From Shewanella aestuarii (GTDB lineage Bacteria > Pseudomonadota > Gammaproteobacteria > Enterobacterales > Shewanellaceae), in NCBI RefSeq assembly GCF_014647215.1, contig NZ_BMOT01000005.1:203896-267895 (forward strand): a stretch of DNA of 64,000 nucleotides, written 5' to 3'. The notes beneath the pieces were generated by a model. It did not search any database and was not told the origin of the DNA. It worked only from the letters and a program-made list of their open reading frames with translations. Positions 48,344 to 56,644 of the stretch are shown here, one piece after another (position 1 is the first letter of the stretch; every line of letters starts with the position of its first letter). The position numbers were made by a program, and so were the translations under genes.

Positions 48344-48742
48344 TTACGCTTTATTAATTTCTAACGCCGCTTTGCATTGCTGCTCTGCGGAATTGAGTTC
48401 CATTAACACCACTTTAATGTCATCCATTTGTTGCTGAAGCGCAGCTTTTTTGTCGTTAACTAACTCAAGCATGGTATTCAATTGTGATGTGCTTGATTTG
48501 TCAGCATCGTAAAGTTCGAATAACCGACGAGTTTCAGCTAATGAAAACCCTAAGCGTTTGCCTCTAAGTATCAGTTTGAGTCTGACACGATCTTTTAGGC
48601 TGTATATGCGAGTTTGACCACGACGCTTAGGTTTAATTAAGCCCTGATCTTCGTAAAAACGAATGCTGCGAGTGGTGATATCAAATTCTTTTGATAAATC
48701 ACTGATGGAATATGTAGATTGGGTGCTGACTGTAGCGTTCAT
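48344..48742 (-). CDS. liuR: MerR-family regulator of leucine/isovalerate catabolism LiuR
   Basis: A transcription regulator of 132 residues. The N-terminal winged helix-turn-helix (YSISDLSKEFDITTRSIRFYEDQ, then KRRGQTRIYS) is typical of MerR proteins; the C-terminal half is a dimerising coiled coil. No metal-binding Cys pair is seen, as expected for an acyl-CoA-type effector. Two ATGs in a row (48745, 48742) follow GGTGAG; the second has the better spacing. It probably controls this operon and perhaps prpE. Confidence 0.9.
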   Translation of the reverse strand: MNATVSTQSTYSISDLSKEFDITTRSIRFYEDQGLIKPKRRGQTRIYSLKDRVRLKLILRGKRLGFSLAETRRLFELYDADKSSTSQLNTMLELVNDKKAALQQQMDDIKVVLMELNSAEQQCKAALEINKA

Positions 48743-48783
48743 CATCTCACCAAATAGGTTTCTTTTGTTGCAAGATATATGAA

Positions 48784-48801
48784 GTTTACGTAAAGGTAAA
48801 G
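48784..48801 (-). promoter_or_regulatory. Probable LiuR operator before liuR
   Basis: On the minus strand CTTTACC-TTTACGTAAAC contains the perfect palindrome TTTACGTAAA (48785-48794). It falls between a TTTACC -35-like hexamer and a TATATC/TATCTT -10 about 45 bp before the start. A dyad between -35 and -10 is the normal place for a MerR-type activator. Confidence 0.65.
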
Positions 48802-49030
48802 TTTGAGGTAAAAAATCTATTTGGCAACTGTTAATTTGAGTTGCCATTAATTTTAGTCATTATCGTTATCTATATGATAGTTAATGATTAGTTTTTTAGT
48901 GTGTTATTGGATTTTGCAGCGAACAATCTCATTTATGGCCAAGCAGTATAGATGCTTATCCGTTTGTCTAATAGGGACATTGAATGAATTCTGCTCATAA
49001 TCAGCTTGGGAGAGCTAAAGGAGAAATAAC

Positions 49031-50950
49031 ATGACGGGTGTAGGAAAGTCATTGCACGACCAATCAATTGCAGACCCAACGACCTTTTGGGCAAATGCAG
49101 CAAAGATGATTACTTGGGACAAAGAGCCTGAGAGCATCTTAGATGATACAAATAAGCCATTTTACCAGTGGTTTGCCGACGGTAAGATGAATACTTGCTA
49201 TAACGCTGTTGACCGACACGTGGTCGCGGGCAGAGGCGAGCGTATCGCCATTAATTACATTAGCCCTGTGACACAAAATCAGTATCAAATTACCTATAAC
49301 GAATTGCTTGCTCAAGTGAGTCGTTTAGCGGGATATATGCAGTCAATTGGCATTGAAAAAGGCGACAGGGTGGTTATTTATATGCCAATGATCCCCGAAA
49401 CTGCCTTTGCAATGCTAGCTTGTGCTCGCATAGGCGCTATTCACTCCGTAGTATTTGGCGGCTTTGCGGCGAATGAATTGGCAACCCGCATTAACGATGC
49501 CAAACCCAAGCTCATCTTGTCTGCTTCGTGTGGCATAGAGCCATCTGGTGTCGTGCCTTATAAACCGCTTTTAGATGATGCGCTTAATCAAGCCAGTCAT
49601 AAGGTTGACCACTGCTTAATTTTGGCAAGACATCAGTATCAAGCAGATTTGACAGTGCCAAGGGATGTAGATTGGCAACACGCGCTTCAAGATGCACCGA
49701 GTGCTGAATGTGTATCACTCAATGCCACAGATCCGCTTTATGTGCTTTATACCTCAGGCACTACGGGCAAACCTAAAGGGGTTGTGCGTGATAATGGCGG
49801 CCATGCGGTAGCCTTATGTTGGTCAATGAAAAATATTTATGACATCGAAAGTAATGATGTTTTTTGGGCTGCATCCGATGTGGGTTGGGTGGTAGGTCAC
49901 TCATATATTGTTTATGGTCCTTTGTTAGTCGGTTCTACTACCATCATGTATGAAGGTAAACCCATAGGTACGCCAGATGCTGCCGCATTTTGGCGAATTA
50001 TTGCCGACAATAATGTAAAAAGTTTTTTTACCGCACCTACCGCAATACGTGCCATTAAGCGTGAAGACCCAGATGGTCAGTTAATCAAAGACTTTGACCT
50101 GTCCTGTTTAAAGCAAATGTTTTTAGCCGGTGAGCGCTGCGATCCTGACACTTTAAATTGGAGTCAGGCTATGCTCGGCAAACCCGTTATCGACCATTGG
50201 TGGCAAACTGAAACCGGTTGGCCTGTAGCATCCAATTTAATGGGTGTTGAACCTATTGCCATTAAACCCGGATCGCCCGCAAGACCCGTTCCTGGCTACC
50301 AAGTGGAAGTATTGGATGCCATGGGGGAACAAGTTGCTGCAAATGAAAGTGGCAATGTGGTGATTAAACAACCTTTACCGCCAGGCACGTTGACAACCTT
50401 GTGGCAAAATGATGACCGTTATGTCGACAGTTATTTATCCATGTATCCCGGATACTACCTAACGGGTGACGCAGGTTACATAGATGAAGACGGGTATTTG
50501 TATATCATGAGCCGAATTGACGACATCATTAATGTCGCAGGGCATCGTTTATCAACCGGACGCTTTGAAGAGGTGTTGTGTCAACATCCTGCGGTGGCAG
50601 AAGCCGCCGTCATAGGCGTGCAAGATAAACTTAAAGGGCAAGTCCCTTTAGGCATGGTGGTACTTAAAAATGGTGTAGAGTTAACTGATGAAGAACTGCA
50701 TCGGCAACTATTAGCCTTAGTCAGGCAAGAAATTGGTCCGGTGGCATCGTTTCGATTAGTGAGTGCCGTGCCTAAATTACCTAAAACGCGCTCGGGTAAA
50801 ATTTTACGGGCGACAATGCGTAAAATTGCTGACAACCAAGAATATACCGTACCCGCTACCATAGAAGATCCACAAACCTTAGACATTGTTCGCAATACGT
50901 TAACAAGAATGGGCTATGCCAATGCATTAACTAAAGCTTTAGGTGAGTAA
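49031..50950 (+). CDS. prpE: Propionyl-CoA synthetase (PrpE-type AMP-forming ligase)
   Basis: Activates propionate with ATP and CoA. 639 residues of the acetyl-CoA synthetase family. It has the ACS N-terminal segment (PTTFWANAAKMITWD), the AMP-binding YTSGTTGKPKG, WWQTETGWP, and the C-terminal TRSGKI with the acylated-type Lys. AAAGGAG precedes the ATG. It diverges from liuR, so LiuR could act on both sides. Use of isovalerate or isobutyrate is also possible. Confidence 0.88.
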   Translation: MTGVGKSLHDQSIADPTTFWANAAKMITWDKEPESILDDTNKPFYQWFADGKMNTCYNAVDRHVVAGRGERIAINYISPVTQNQYQITYNELLAQVSRLAGYMQSIGIEKGDRVVIYMPMIPETAFAMLACARIGAIHSVVFGGFAANELATRINDAKPKLILSASCGIEPSGVVPYKPLLDDALNQASHKVDHCLILARHQYQADLTVPRDVDWQHALQDAPSAECVSLNATDPLYVLYTSGTTGKPKGVVRDNGGHAVALCWSMKNIYDIESNDVFWAASDVGWVVGHSYIVYGPLLVGSTTIMYEGKPIGTPDAAAFWRIIADNNVKSFFTAPTAIRAIKREDPDGQLIKDFDLSCLKQMFLAGERCDPDTLNWSQAMLGKPVIDHWWQTETGWPVASNLMGVEPIAIKPGSPARPVPGYQVEVLDAMGEQVAANESGNVVIKQPLPPGTLTTLWQNDDRYVDSYLSMYPGYYLTGDAGYIDEDGYLYIMSRIDDIINVAGHRLSTGRFEEVLCQHPAVAEAAVIGVQDKLKGQVPLGMVVLKNGVELTDEELHRQLLALVRQEIGPVASFRLVSAVPKLPKTRSGKILRATMRKIADNQEYTVPATIEDPQTLDIVRNTLTRMGYANALTKALGE

Positions 50951-50966
50951 ATTTTTAAATGCTAGT

Positions 50967-51020
50967 AAACGTCAATGTTAGCTCAGCTAACGATTTTTAT
51001 ACCTGATAACATTGACGTTT
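50967..51020 (+). terminator. Nested inverted repeats after prpE, probable terminator
   Basis: Outer 14-bp arms AAACGTCAATGTTA (50967-50980) and TAACATTGACGTTT (51007-51020). Inside, GTTAGC-TCA-GCTAAC (50977-50991) is followed by GATTTTT. The two stems share GTTA, so they exclude each other. Confidence 0.75.
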
Positions 51021-51109
51021 TTAATTGAAATCCCCCTTCAAACCCTGCTTTACGAAAATGATAAAAACACATTTTGAGTATCGTACCCCATAGAATCTAG
51101 GTTTTAACT

Positions 51110-51124
51110 GGTAATTTAGTTACA
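51110..51124 (+). promoter_or_regulatory. HexR-like box in the gnd promoter
   Basis: The dyad at this position matches the Shewanella/Vibrio HexR consensus TGTAATTAAATTACA at 12 of 15 bases as I remember it. It lies over the expected -35 of a promoter with a perfect TATAAT at 51133-51138. A second dyad, TCGCGA-A-TCGCGA, lies at 51155-51167, just after the expected start. Confidence 0.45.
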
Positions 51125-51200
51125 AAAATCGCTATAATATTTGTCCATATGGGTTCGCGAATCGCGATAAATCTCTGTGACCTTGTGGAATATAAATCTA

Positions 51201-52730
51201 ATGACTCACCACACAAACTTGTCAAACATCGGCGTTATTGGCCTTGGTGTTATGGGCAAAAACCTCGCTTTAAATATTGCTGACAACGGTTACCACGTTG
51301 CTGTTTTTGATCTTGATACCGCGAAAGTCAATGCGGCGCTAGAGCAGGAACAACAAGAGCGTAAAACTGGCTTAGCCCCCCGGATGCAAGCCTGTAATAA
51401 TCTTTCAGAAATGCTTGATAAACTTGTGTCACCAAAGGTGATAGTGCTATCTGTGCCTGCAGGTAGCATAGTGGACGGCATTTGTAACACCCTTATTGAA
51501 AATGGCATCAACAGTGAAGACATCGTTATCGACACAGGTAATAGCTTGTGGACGGATACGGTAGAACGTGAAGCCCACTATCAAGGCAAGTTTAAGTTTT
51601 TCAGTTCAGCCGTATCGGGTGGTGAAGTGGGGGCCCGTTTTGGGCCGTCTTTAATGCCTAGCGGCGATGAGTCTGCATGGCAATATGTTGCGCCGATTTG
51701 GAACGCTATTGCTGCCAAAGTGGACAGTAACACAGGTTTGCCGATTGAGCGTTTTGAACCGGGGAACCCAGTCACTGAAGGTGAACCATGTACCACTTAT
51801 ATTGGTCCAGCGGGTTCTGGCCATTATGTCAAAATGGTTCACAATGGTATTGAATATGCGGATATGCAGCTGATTTGCGAGGCTTACCAATTGCTGCATG
51901 AGGCTGTGGGTCTATCGACTTATGAGATTGGTGATATTTTCAAACGTTGGAACCAAGGTAGCTTAAACAGTTACTTAATGGGGATCAGCGCGGAAGTGTT
52001 ACAGCAAAAAGATCCATTAACCGATAAACCGTTAGTGGAAATGATTTTAGATAAAGCGGGCCAAAAGGGCACGGGATTATGGACTGCGGTGAGTAGTTTA
52101 CAGATAGGTTGTCCAGCACCCACGATCGCCGAAGCTGTGTATGCTCGGGCTGTTAGCACGCAAAAGTCATTGCGAGTTAATTTAAGTAATACGCTGGTGG
52201 GGCCACAAAAAGGTACTTTCACAGCAACTGAAAAAACAGACTTTATTAATTCATTAGAAGATGCCCTTTATTGCGCGAAAGTATGTTGTTATGCGCAAGG
52301 GTTTCAACTTATGGCGATGGAAGCAAAAGAGCAAAACTGGACGCTAAACTTTGCAGAAATCGCCAAAATTTGGCGAGCCGGTTGTATTATTCGCGCCACA
52401 TTTTTGCAGTCAATTACTCAGGCTTATGTTGATAACCCGCAACTAGCAAACTTGCTCATGGCAGAAAGCTTCAGCAGCGCACTTGCGGCTAAACAATTAA
52501 ATTGGCGTAAAACGGTTGCAGCATCAGTCATGCAAGGTATACCAGCACCCTGTATTGGTTCTGCCGTGGCCTACTACGATAGCTATCGCTGCGAAACACT
52601 GCCTGCTAACTTGTTGCAAGGTCAGCGTGACTTTTTCGGCGCACATACCTTTGAACGTACCGATAAGCCTGCTGGCGAGAAGTATCATTTAGATTGGAGT
52701 GCCAAGGTCCGTACTTTAGTTAAAATGTAG
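51201..52730 (+). CDS. gnd: 6-phosphogluconate dehydrogenase (decarboxylating), probably NAD-preferring
   Basis: Converts 6-phosphogluconate to ribulose 5-phosphate. 509 residues compared with 468 in E. coli, with an insert of about 30 residues before TYIGPAGSGHYVKMVHNGIEY. The catalytic Lys (HYVKMVHNG) and the C-terminal AHTFERTDKPAGEKYH are kept. The Rossmann motif GLGVMG is followed at the end of beta-2 by VFDLD, where NADP enzymes have FNRS; Asp here usually means NAD. ATG 51201 begins MTHHTNLSNIGVIGLG; the frame start 24 bases upstream is less likely. Confidence 0.92.
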   Translation: MTHHTNLSNIGVIGLGVMGKNLALNIADNGYHVAVFDLDTAKVNAALEQEQQERKTGLAPRMQACNNLSEMLDKLVSPKVIVLSVPAGSIVDGICNTLIENGINSEDIVIDTGNSLWTDTVEREAHYQGKFKFFSSAVSGGEVGARFGPSLMPSGDESAWQYVAPIWNAIAAKVDSNTGLPIERFEPGNPVTEGEPCTTYIGPAGSGHYVKMVHNGIEYADMQLICEAYQLLHEAVGLSTYEIGDIFKRWNQGSLNSYLMGISAEVLQQKDPLTDKPLVEMILDKAGQKGTGLWTAVSSLQIGCPAPTIAEAVYARAVSTQKSLRVNLSNTLVGPQKGTFTATEKTDFINSLEDALYCAKVCCYAQGFQLMAMEAKEQNWTLNFAEIAKIWRAGCIIRATFLQSITQAYVDNPQLANLLMAESFSSALAAKQLNWRKTVAASVMQGIPAPCIGSAVAYYDSYRCETLPANLLQGQRDFFGAHTFERTDKPAGEKYHLDWSAKVRTLVKM

Positions 52731-52744
52731 CTTTTGGGCATCAT

Positions 52745-52774
52745 AAAAAGGCTTCATATTAGAAGCCTTTTTTT
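52745..52774. terminator. Bidirectional terminator between gnd and menA
   Basis: AAAAAGGCTTC pairs with GAAGCCTTTTT around ATATTA. Confidence 0.92.
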
Positions 52775-52833
52775 ATTGCTTAGAGTAAGCATCATTACAT
52801 TATGAAATGTCTGCTGATGTTACATTTAAGATA

Positions 52834-53718
52834 CTATATCTGACTGAGATTAATCATTAACCCTGCGCTAAACAAAACACTGAATATCATTGTCAGTTTG
52901 GCCGTTTTACCTAGAATTGGGTTGAGGGCTTCGCCTGAGTTATCTCTAAAGTCGCGGCTTAGCTTTCTGGCTAACACTAATGATACTCCGGCTAACAACA
53001 CCGGCCATCCTTCAAGTGCCCCTAATAAAAATCCCGCAATAATGATCCCAAATGGTAGGTATAAAAAGCTCTGGTATAGTACTTTTGCTTGTGGCTCACC
53101 AATTCTAACGGCAAGGGTGTTTTTGCCCGCTTTGGTGTCAGTGCTGATGTCGCGGGTATTATTTACTAACATAATAGCGGCGTTGAAAAAACCAATTGCG
53201 CAGCCCAATAACCAAGCGGTTAATGTAGTGTCGCCCGCCTGTAAGTAATAACTTCCCACTACAGCGACTAAACCAAAAAAGACGAACGCGGCGACTTCAC
53301 CTAGGCCATGTGATGCCAGTGGATAAGGCCCACCACTGTAACAAATAGCGCCTAGAATTGAGGCGGCAGCTAATACAGCAATAGGCCAGCCGCCGTGCCA
53401 AATAAGGTATGAGCCAACCAGTAATGCAGCTAATAAGCACACAATCATGGCATTACGCACTGTGGTAGGCGCGATCATACCACTTTGGGTCACGCGGATC
53501 GGCCCGAGTCTTTCTTCAGTATCTATACCATTTTTATAGTCAAAGTAGTCATTGGCTAAATTGACTGATATTTGTAGTAATATGGCACATAACATTGAAA
53601 TAACAGCAATTAACCAACTGAATTGCATAAGTTCGATTGCCAACATATTGCCGATAAGTAAGGGGCCAATTGCCGCTGGCAGTGTTCTTGGGCGAATCGC
53701 CAAAATCCAAGATTGCAT
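52834..53718 (-). CDS. menA: 1,4-dihydroxy-2-naphthoate octaprenyltransferase MenA
   Basis: Inner-membrane prenyltransferase that attaches the side chain in menaquinone synthesis, central to anaerobic respiration in Shewanella. 294 residues with about eight membrane segments. The prenyl-diphosphate motif NDYFDYKNGID is in the first half, and NTRDISTDTKAGKNT is the second Asp-rich loop. ATG 53718 begins MQSWILAIRPRTLPAA as in the family; a GTG three codons earlier is possible. Confidence 0.93.
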   Translation of the reverse strand: MQSWILAIRPRTLPAAIGPLLIGNMLAIELMQFSWLIAVISMLCAILLQISVNLANDYFDYKNGIDTEERLGPIRVTQSGMIAPTTVRNAMIVCLLAALLVGSYLIWHGGWPIAVLAAASILGAICYSGGPYPLASHGLGEVAAFVFFGLVAVVGSYYLQAGDTTLTAWLLGCAIGFFNAAIMLVNNTRDISTDTKAGKNTLAVRIGEPQAKVLYQSFLYLPFGIIIAGFLLGALEGWPVLLAGVSLVLARKLSRDFRDNSGEALNPILGKTAKLTMIFSVLFSAGLMINLSQI

Positions 53719-53927
53719 AAACACCAAAATAACAAAGATTAGTCATCCTGATAGCTTATCAAAAATTGCTAACGACTGCTGTTGATATTGTTTGCTGCAA
53801 ATCACTAATTTAGCAATTTTGTATTCAAAACAACTTTAAATGGTCAAGCCTCATAAAAAGTCACTAGCCCTTGTTGAAGATTTTAGGGTAGGCTTAATGC
53901 TAATTATGTGGTTTCTGAGAGTGTTAA

Positions 53928-54791
53928 ATGAGTCAGGTGTTAAACGATTTATTATCATTATTGTCTTTAGAGCAAATCGAACTCGGTTTATTTAGAGGCC
54001 AGAGTCAAGATCTAGGCTTTGGTCATGTGTTTGGTGGCCAGGTAATGGGGCAGGCTTTGAGCGCGGCAAAACAAACCGTGAGTGAAGATCGTCATGCCCA
54101 CTCTTTGCATTCTTATTTCTTGCGTGCGGGAGATGAAAAACTACCCATAGTTTATGACGTAGAAACCATGCGTGATGGCGGCAGTTTTAGCGCCAGACGG
54201 GTAAAAGCGATCCAAAAAGGTCGACCGATTTTTTATATGACTTGCTCATTTCAAACCCATGAAGAAGGTTATGAACATCAGGCGAAAATGCCAGTCGTAC
54301 CTGGGCCAGAAGGCTTGATGAATCAACAAGAACTCGCCATGACCATGCGCGATAAAGTGCCTGCCAAAATGCTTGAGAAGTTTATGGCTGATGCACCAAT
54401 TGAAATGCGTTTGGTTAACCCTTTTAATCCTTTAGCGCCGTCAACCACAGAGCCAATACGTCACGTTTGGTTAAGGGCAAATGGCGCTATTCCCGATGAT
54501 CATAGTATCCAAGAATACTTGTTAGCTTATGCATCGGACTTTAACTTCTTAGTGACAGCGGCTCAGCCCCATGGAGTCTCATTTCTCACTCCAGGTATAC
54601 GAATGGCGACCATAGACCATTCAATGTGGTTCCATCGCAGTTTTGATATGAGTGAATGGATTTTATACAGCATTGAAAGCCCAAATGCAGGTGGGGGACG
54701 GGGGTTTGTTAAGGGACAATTTTTTGACCAGCAAGGCCGTTTAGTGGCATCGGCAACCCAAGAAGGGTTGTTGCGCATGACTAAGCCTTAA
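53928..54791 (+). CDS. tesB: Acyl-CoA thioesterase II TesB
   Basis: Hydrolyses medium- to long-chain acyl-CoA. 287 residues (286 in E. coli), a double-hotdog enzyme: GLGHVFGG-like [15 protein letters not shown] and [11 protein letters not shown] in the first half, and YASDFNFL with the active-site Asp near residue 205 in the second. The tesB-ybaY order matches E. coli. Confidence 0.94.
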   Translation: MSQVLNDLLSLLSLEQIELGLFRGQSQDLGFGHVFGGQVMGQALSAAKQTVSEDRHAHSLHSYFLRAGDEKLPIVYDVETMRDGGSFSARRVKAIQKGRPIFYMTCSFQTHEEGYEHQAKMPVVPGPEGLMNQQELAMTMRDKVPAKMLEKFMADAPIEMRLVNPFNPLAPSTTEPIRHVWLRANGAIPDDHSIQEYLLAYASDFNFLVTAAQPHGVSFLTPGIRMATIDHSMWFHRSFDMSEWILYSIESPNAGGGRGFVKGQFFDQQGRLVASATQEGLLRMTKP

Positions 54792-54846
54792 TATGCCGTT
54801 TAGTGTTCACAGGTTTTAGCAGCAAGGAATAAATAGGTTGAGCAGC

Positions 54847-55242
54847 ATGAGTAAATTAAAGAGTATTTGGGTCAGTTTTTTTGCAGGATTATTGTTACTT
54901 ACAGGTTGCGTAACTGTGGTCCCTGACGCGCCAATTGTAGTTAATGGATATGCAGGATATCTTGAAAAAGTCGCCTTACCCCAAGGTAGTAAAATTTATA
55001 TTGCCGTGATCGACATAAATACACCAGGTGCCATCATTTCACAAAAGTCGTTTGATATTGCAAGAGTGCCTGTGCCATTTAAGTTTATTTTCCCTACAGA
55101 GGCTATCGACAAGAGTGTTGAATACGGTGTAGTGGCGATGATCACTTATCAAGGCAAAGTCATTTTTCAAACCTATGATAAATTCGAGGTGATAAATAAT
55201 AATAAATTCACCACTGAAGTACTCATGAAACAAGTAAAGTAA
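54847..55242 (+). CDS. ybaY: YbaY family lipoprotein
   Basis: A 131-residue lipoprotein of unknown function. The signal peptide ends in the lipobox LLTGC (Cys near residue 21). The rest is a small beta-sandwich-like domain (GYLEKVALPQGSKIYIAVID, then VPVPFKFIFP), the pattern of YbaY-type domains. ATG 54847 or TTG 54838 both have a weak ribosome-binding site. Its place after tesB supports the name. Confidence 0.78.
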   Translation: MSKLKSIWVSFFAGLLLLTGCVTVVPDAPIVVNGYAGYLEKVALPQGSKIYIAVIDINTPGAIISQKSFDIARVPVPFKFIFPTEAIDKSVEYGVVAMITYQGKVIFQTYDKFEVINNNKFTTEVLMKQVK

Positions 55243-55351
55243 TTAATAAGCGAATTAAGTCACCAAGTTCACATTCCGCTGAGTTCGCCATTGATTTATC
55301 TTAATGGCGAACGATAATGTTTTATCGTCGTAATTATTCTTTGGCCATTTT

Positions 55352-56620
55352 GTGATCCACAAAGACGTATCTGTGCCCCATTCTGGGCGGACATCAGACC
55401 ATGAAACACTATCGCCTCAACAAGGCAAACAAAGCCGATTAATCTGGGCGCTTTGCCTTGCCTCTGTGGTAATTTATATCAATCTTTATACGGTTCAGGG
55501 CATGTTGCCACTGATTGCCGAGCAATTTGATGTCACCGGCGCCCATTCCACATTAGTGCTATCTGTAACCAGTTTTACCCTCGCTTTTTCACTACTTTTT
55601 TATGCAGTAGTTTCCGATCGTGTAGGTCGTCTAAAGCCAATAGTGATTAGTTTATGGCTGCTAGCTTGTTCTAATTTATTACTGATTTTTGCAACAGACT
55701 TTGACTCTCTGGTATGGATAAGACTTTTACAGGGCGTCTTGTTGGCGGCGGTCCCGGCTATTGCCATGGCTTACTTTAAAGAACAACTTGCCCCAGAGTT
55801 TATGTTAAAAGCGGCTGCCACTTATATTACTGCTAATAGCTTGGGGGGGATTTTTGGACGGCTATTTGGTGGCTTAATGTCGCAACATTTATCCTGGCAA
55901 CAATCTATGGGGTTGGTGTTTATTGTGACCTTAATTGGCGTGTCATTAGTGACTTTTTTATTACCTCGGCGTGAAATTAAACCACAGTTGACTTACCCAT
56001 CAGCTAAACAAGCAAAGCTGGCTAAGTTACAACAAGATTTACTCGGATTTTGGGAGCACATCACTGATCGTAAAATGAGTTTAGTGTTCATTATTGGTGG
56101 CCTAGCTTTTATGATGATGGTGAATCAATTTAGTTTTATTCAGCTGCATTTAATGGCATTACCTTATGAGCTAAGTCGATTCAATGCTACGTTAATTTTT
56201 TTGTGCTATCTCAGTGGCACCTTTGCCTCATATTTATCGGCTAAATGGATTGTGCGTTTTGGGTCGATAATCTTATTTAAAGCGGCTTTTTTGCTGATGG
56301 TATTTGGGACCTTGCTGACCTTAGTCGATACTTTATGGGCAATTGTATTGGGCTTTTTAATCACCGCGAGTGGTTTTTTCTTAGCCCATAGCTGCTGTAA
56401 CTCGTTTGTTGCTATTCGTGCGGTGAATCATAGAGCTAAAGCAACATCACTTTATTTATGTTGTTATTATTTAGGGGCGGCATTAGGGGGTCCCTATTTA
56501 ATGGTTTTTTGGCAACATTCATTATGGCAGGGGGTTGTGCTGGGGTCGTTAACCTTGTTAGCTATGTTGGCGTTAGCCATATTATTGCTCAGCAAAGGAC
56601 CGCTAGAAAAGCCGGTCTAA
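55352..56620 (+). CDS. MFS transporter (YnfM-like, 12 membrane segments)
   Basis: A predicted inner-membrane exporter of the major facilitator superfamily, 422 residues. The first half has the MFS motif A region YAVVSDRVGRLKPI between TM2 and TM3, and INLYTVQGMLPLIAEQF as in YnfM-type carriers. A long cytosolic loop with Lys-rich sequence divides the halves near residue 215. GTG 55352 is accepted although the ribosome-binding site is weak. Substrate unknown. Confidence 0.82.
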   Translation: MIHKDVSVPHSGRTSDHETLSPQQGKQSRLIWALCLASVVIYINLYTVQGMLPLIAEQFDVTGAHSTLVLSVTSFTLAFSLLFYAVVSDRVGRLKPIVISLWLLACSNLLLIFATDFDSLVWIRLLQGVLLAAVPAIAMAYFKEQLAPEFMLKAAATYITANSLGGIFGRLFGGLMSQHLSWQQSMGLVFIVTLIGVSLVTFLLPRREIKPQLTYPSAKQAKLAKLQQDLLGFWEHITDRKMSLVFIIGGLAFMMMVNQFSFIQLHLMALPYELSRFNATLIFLCYLSGTFASYLSAKWIVRFGSIILFKAAFLLMVFGTLLTLVDTLWAIVLGFLITASGFFLAHSCCNSFVAIRAVNHRAKATSLYLCCYYLGAALGGPYLMVFWQHSLWQGVVLGSLTLLAMLALAILLLSKGPLEKPV

Positions 56621-56644
56621 GCTAACGTAAAATTTGATTCGCGG

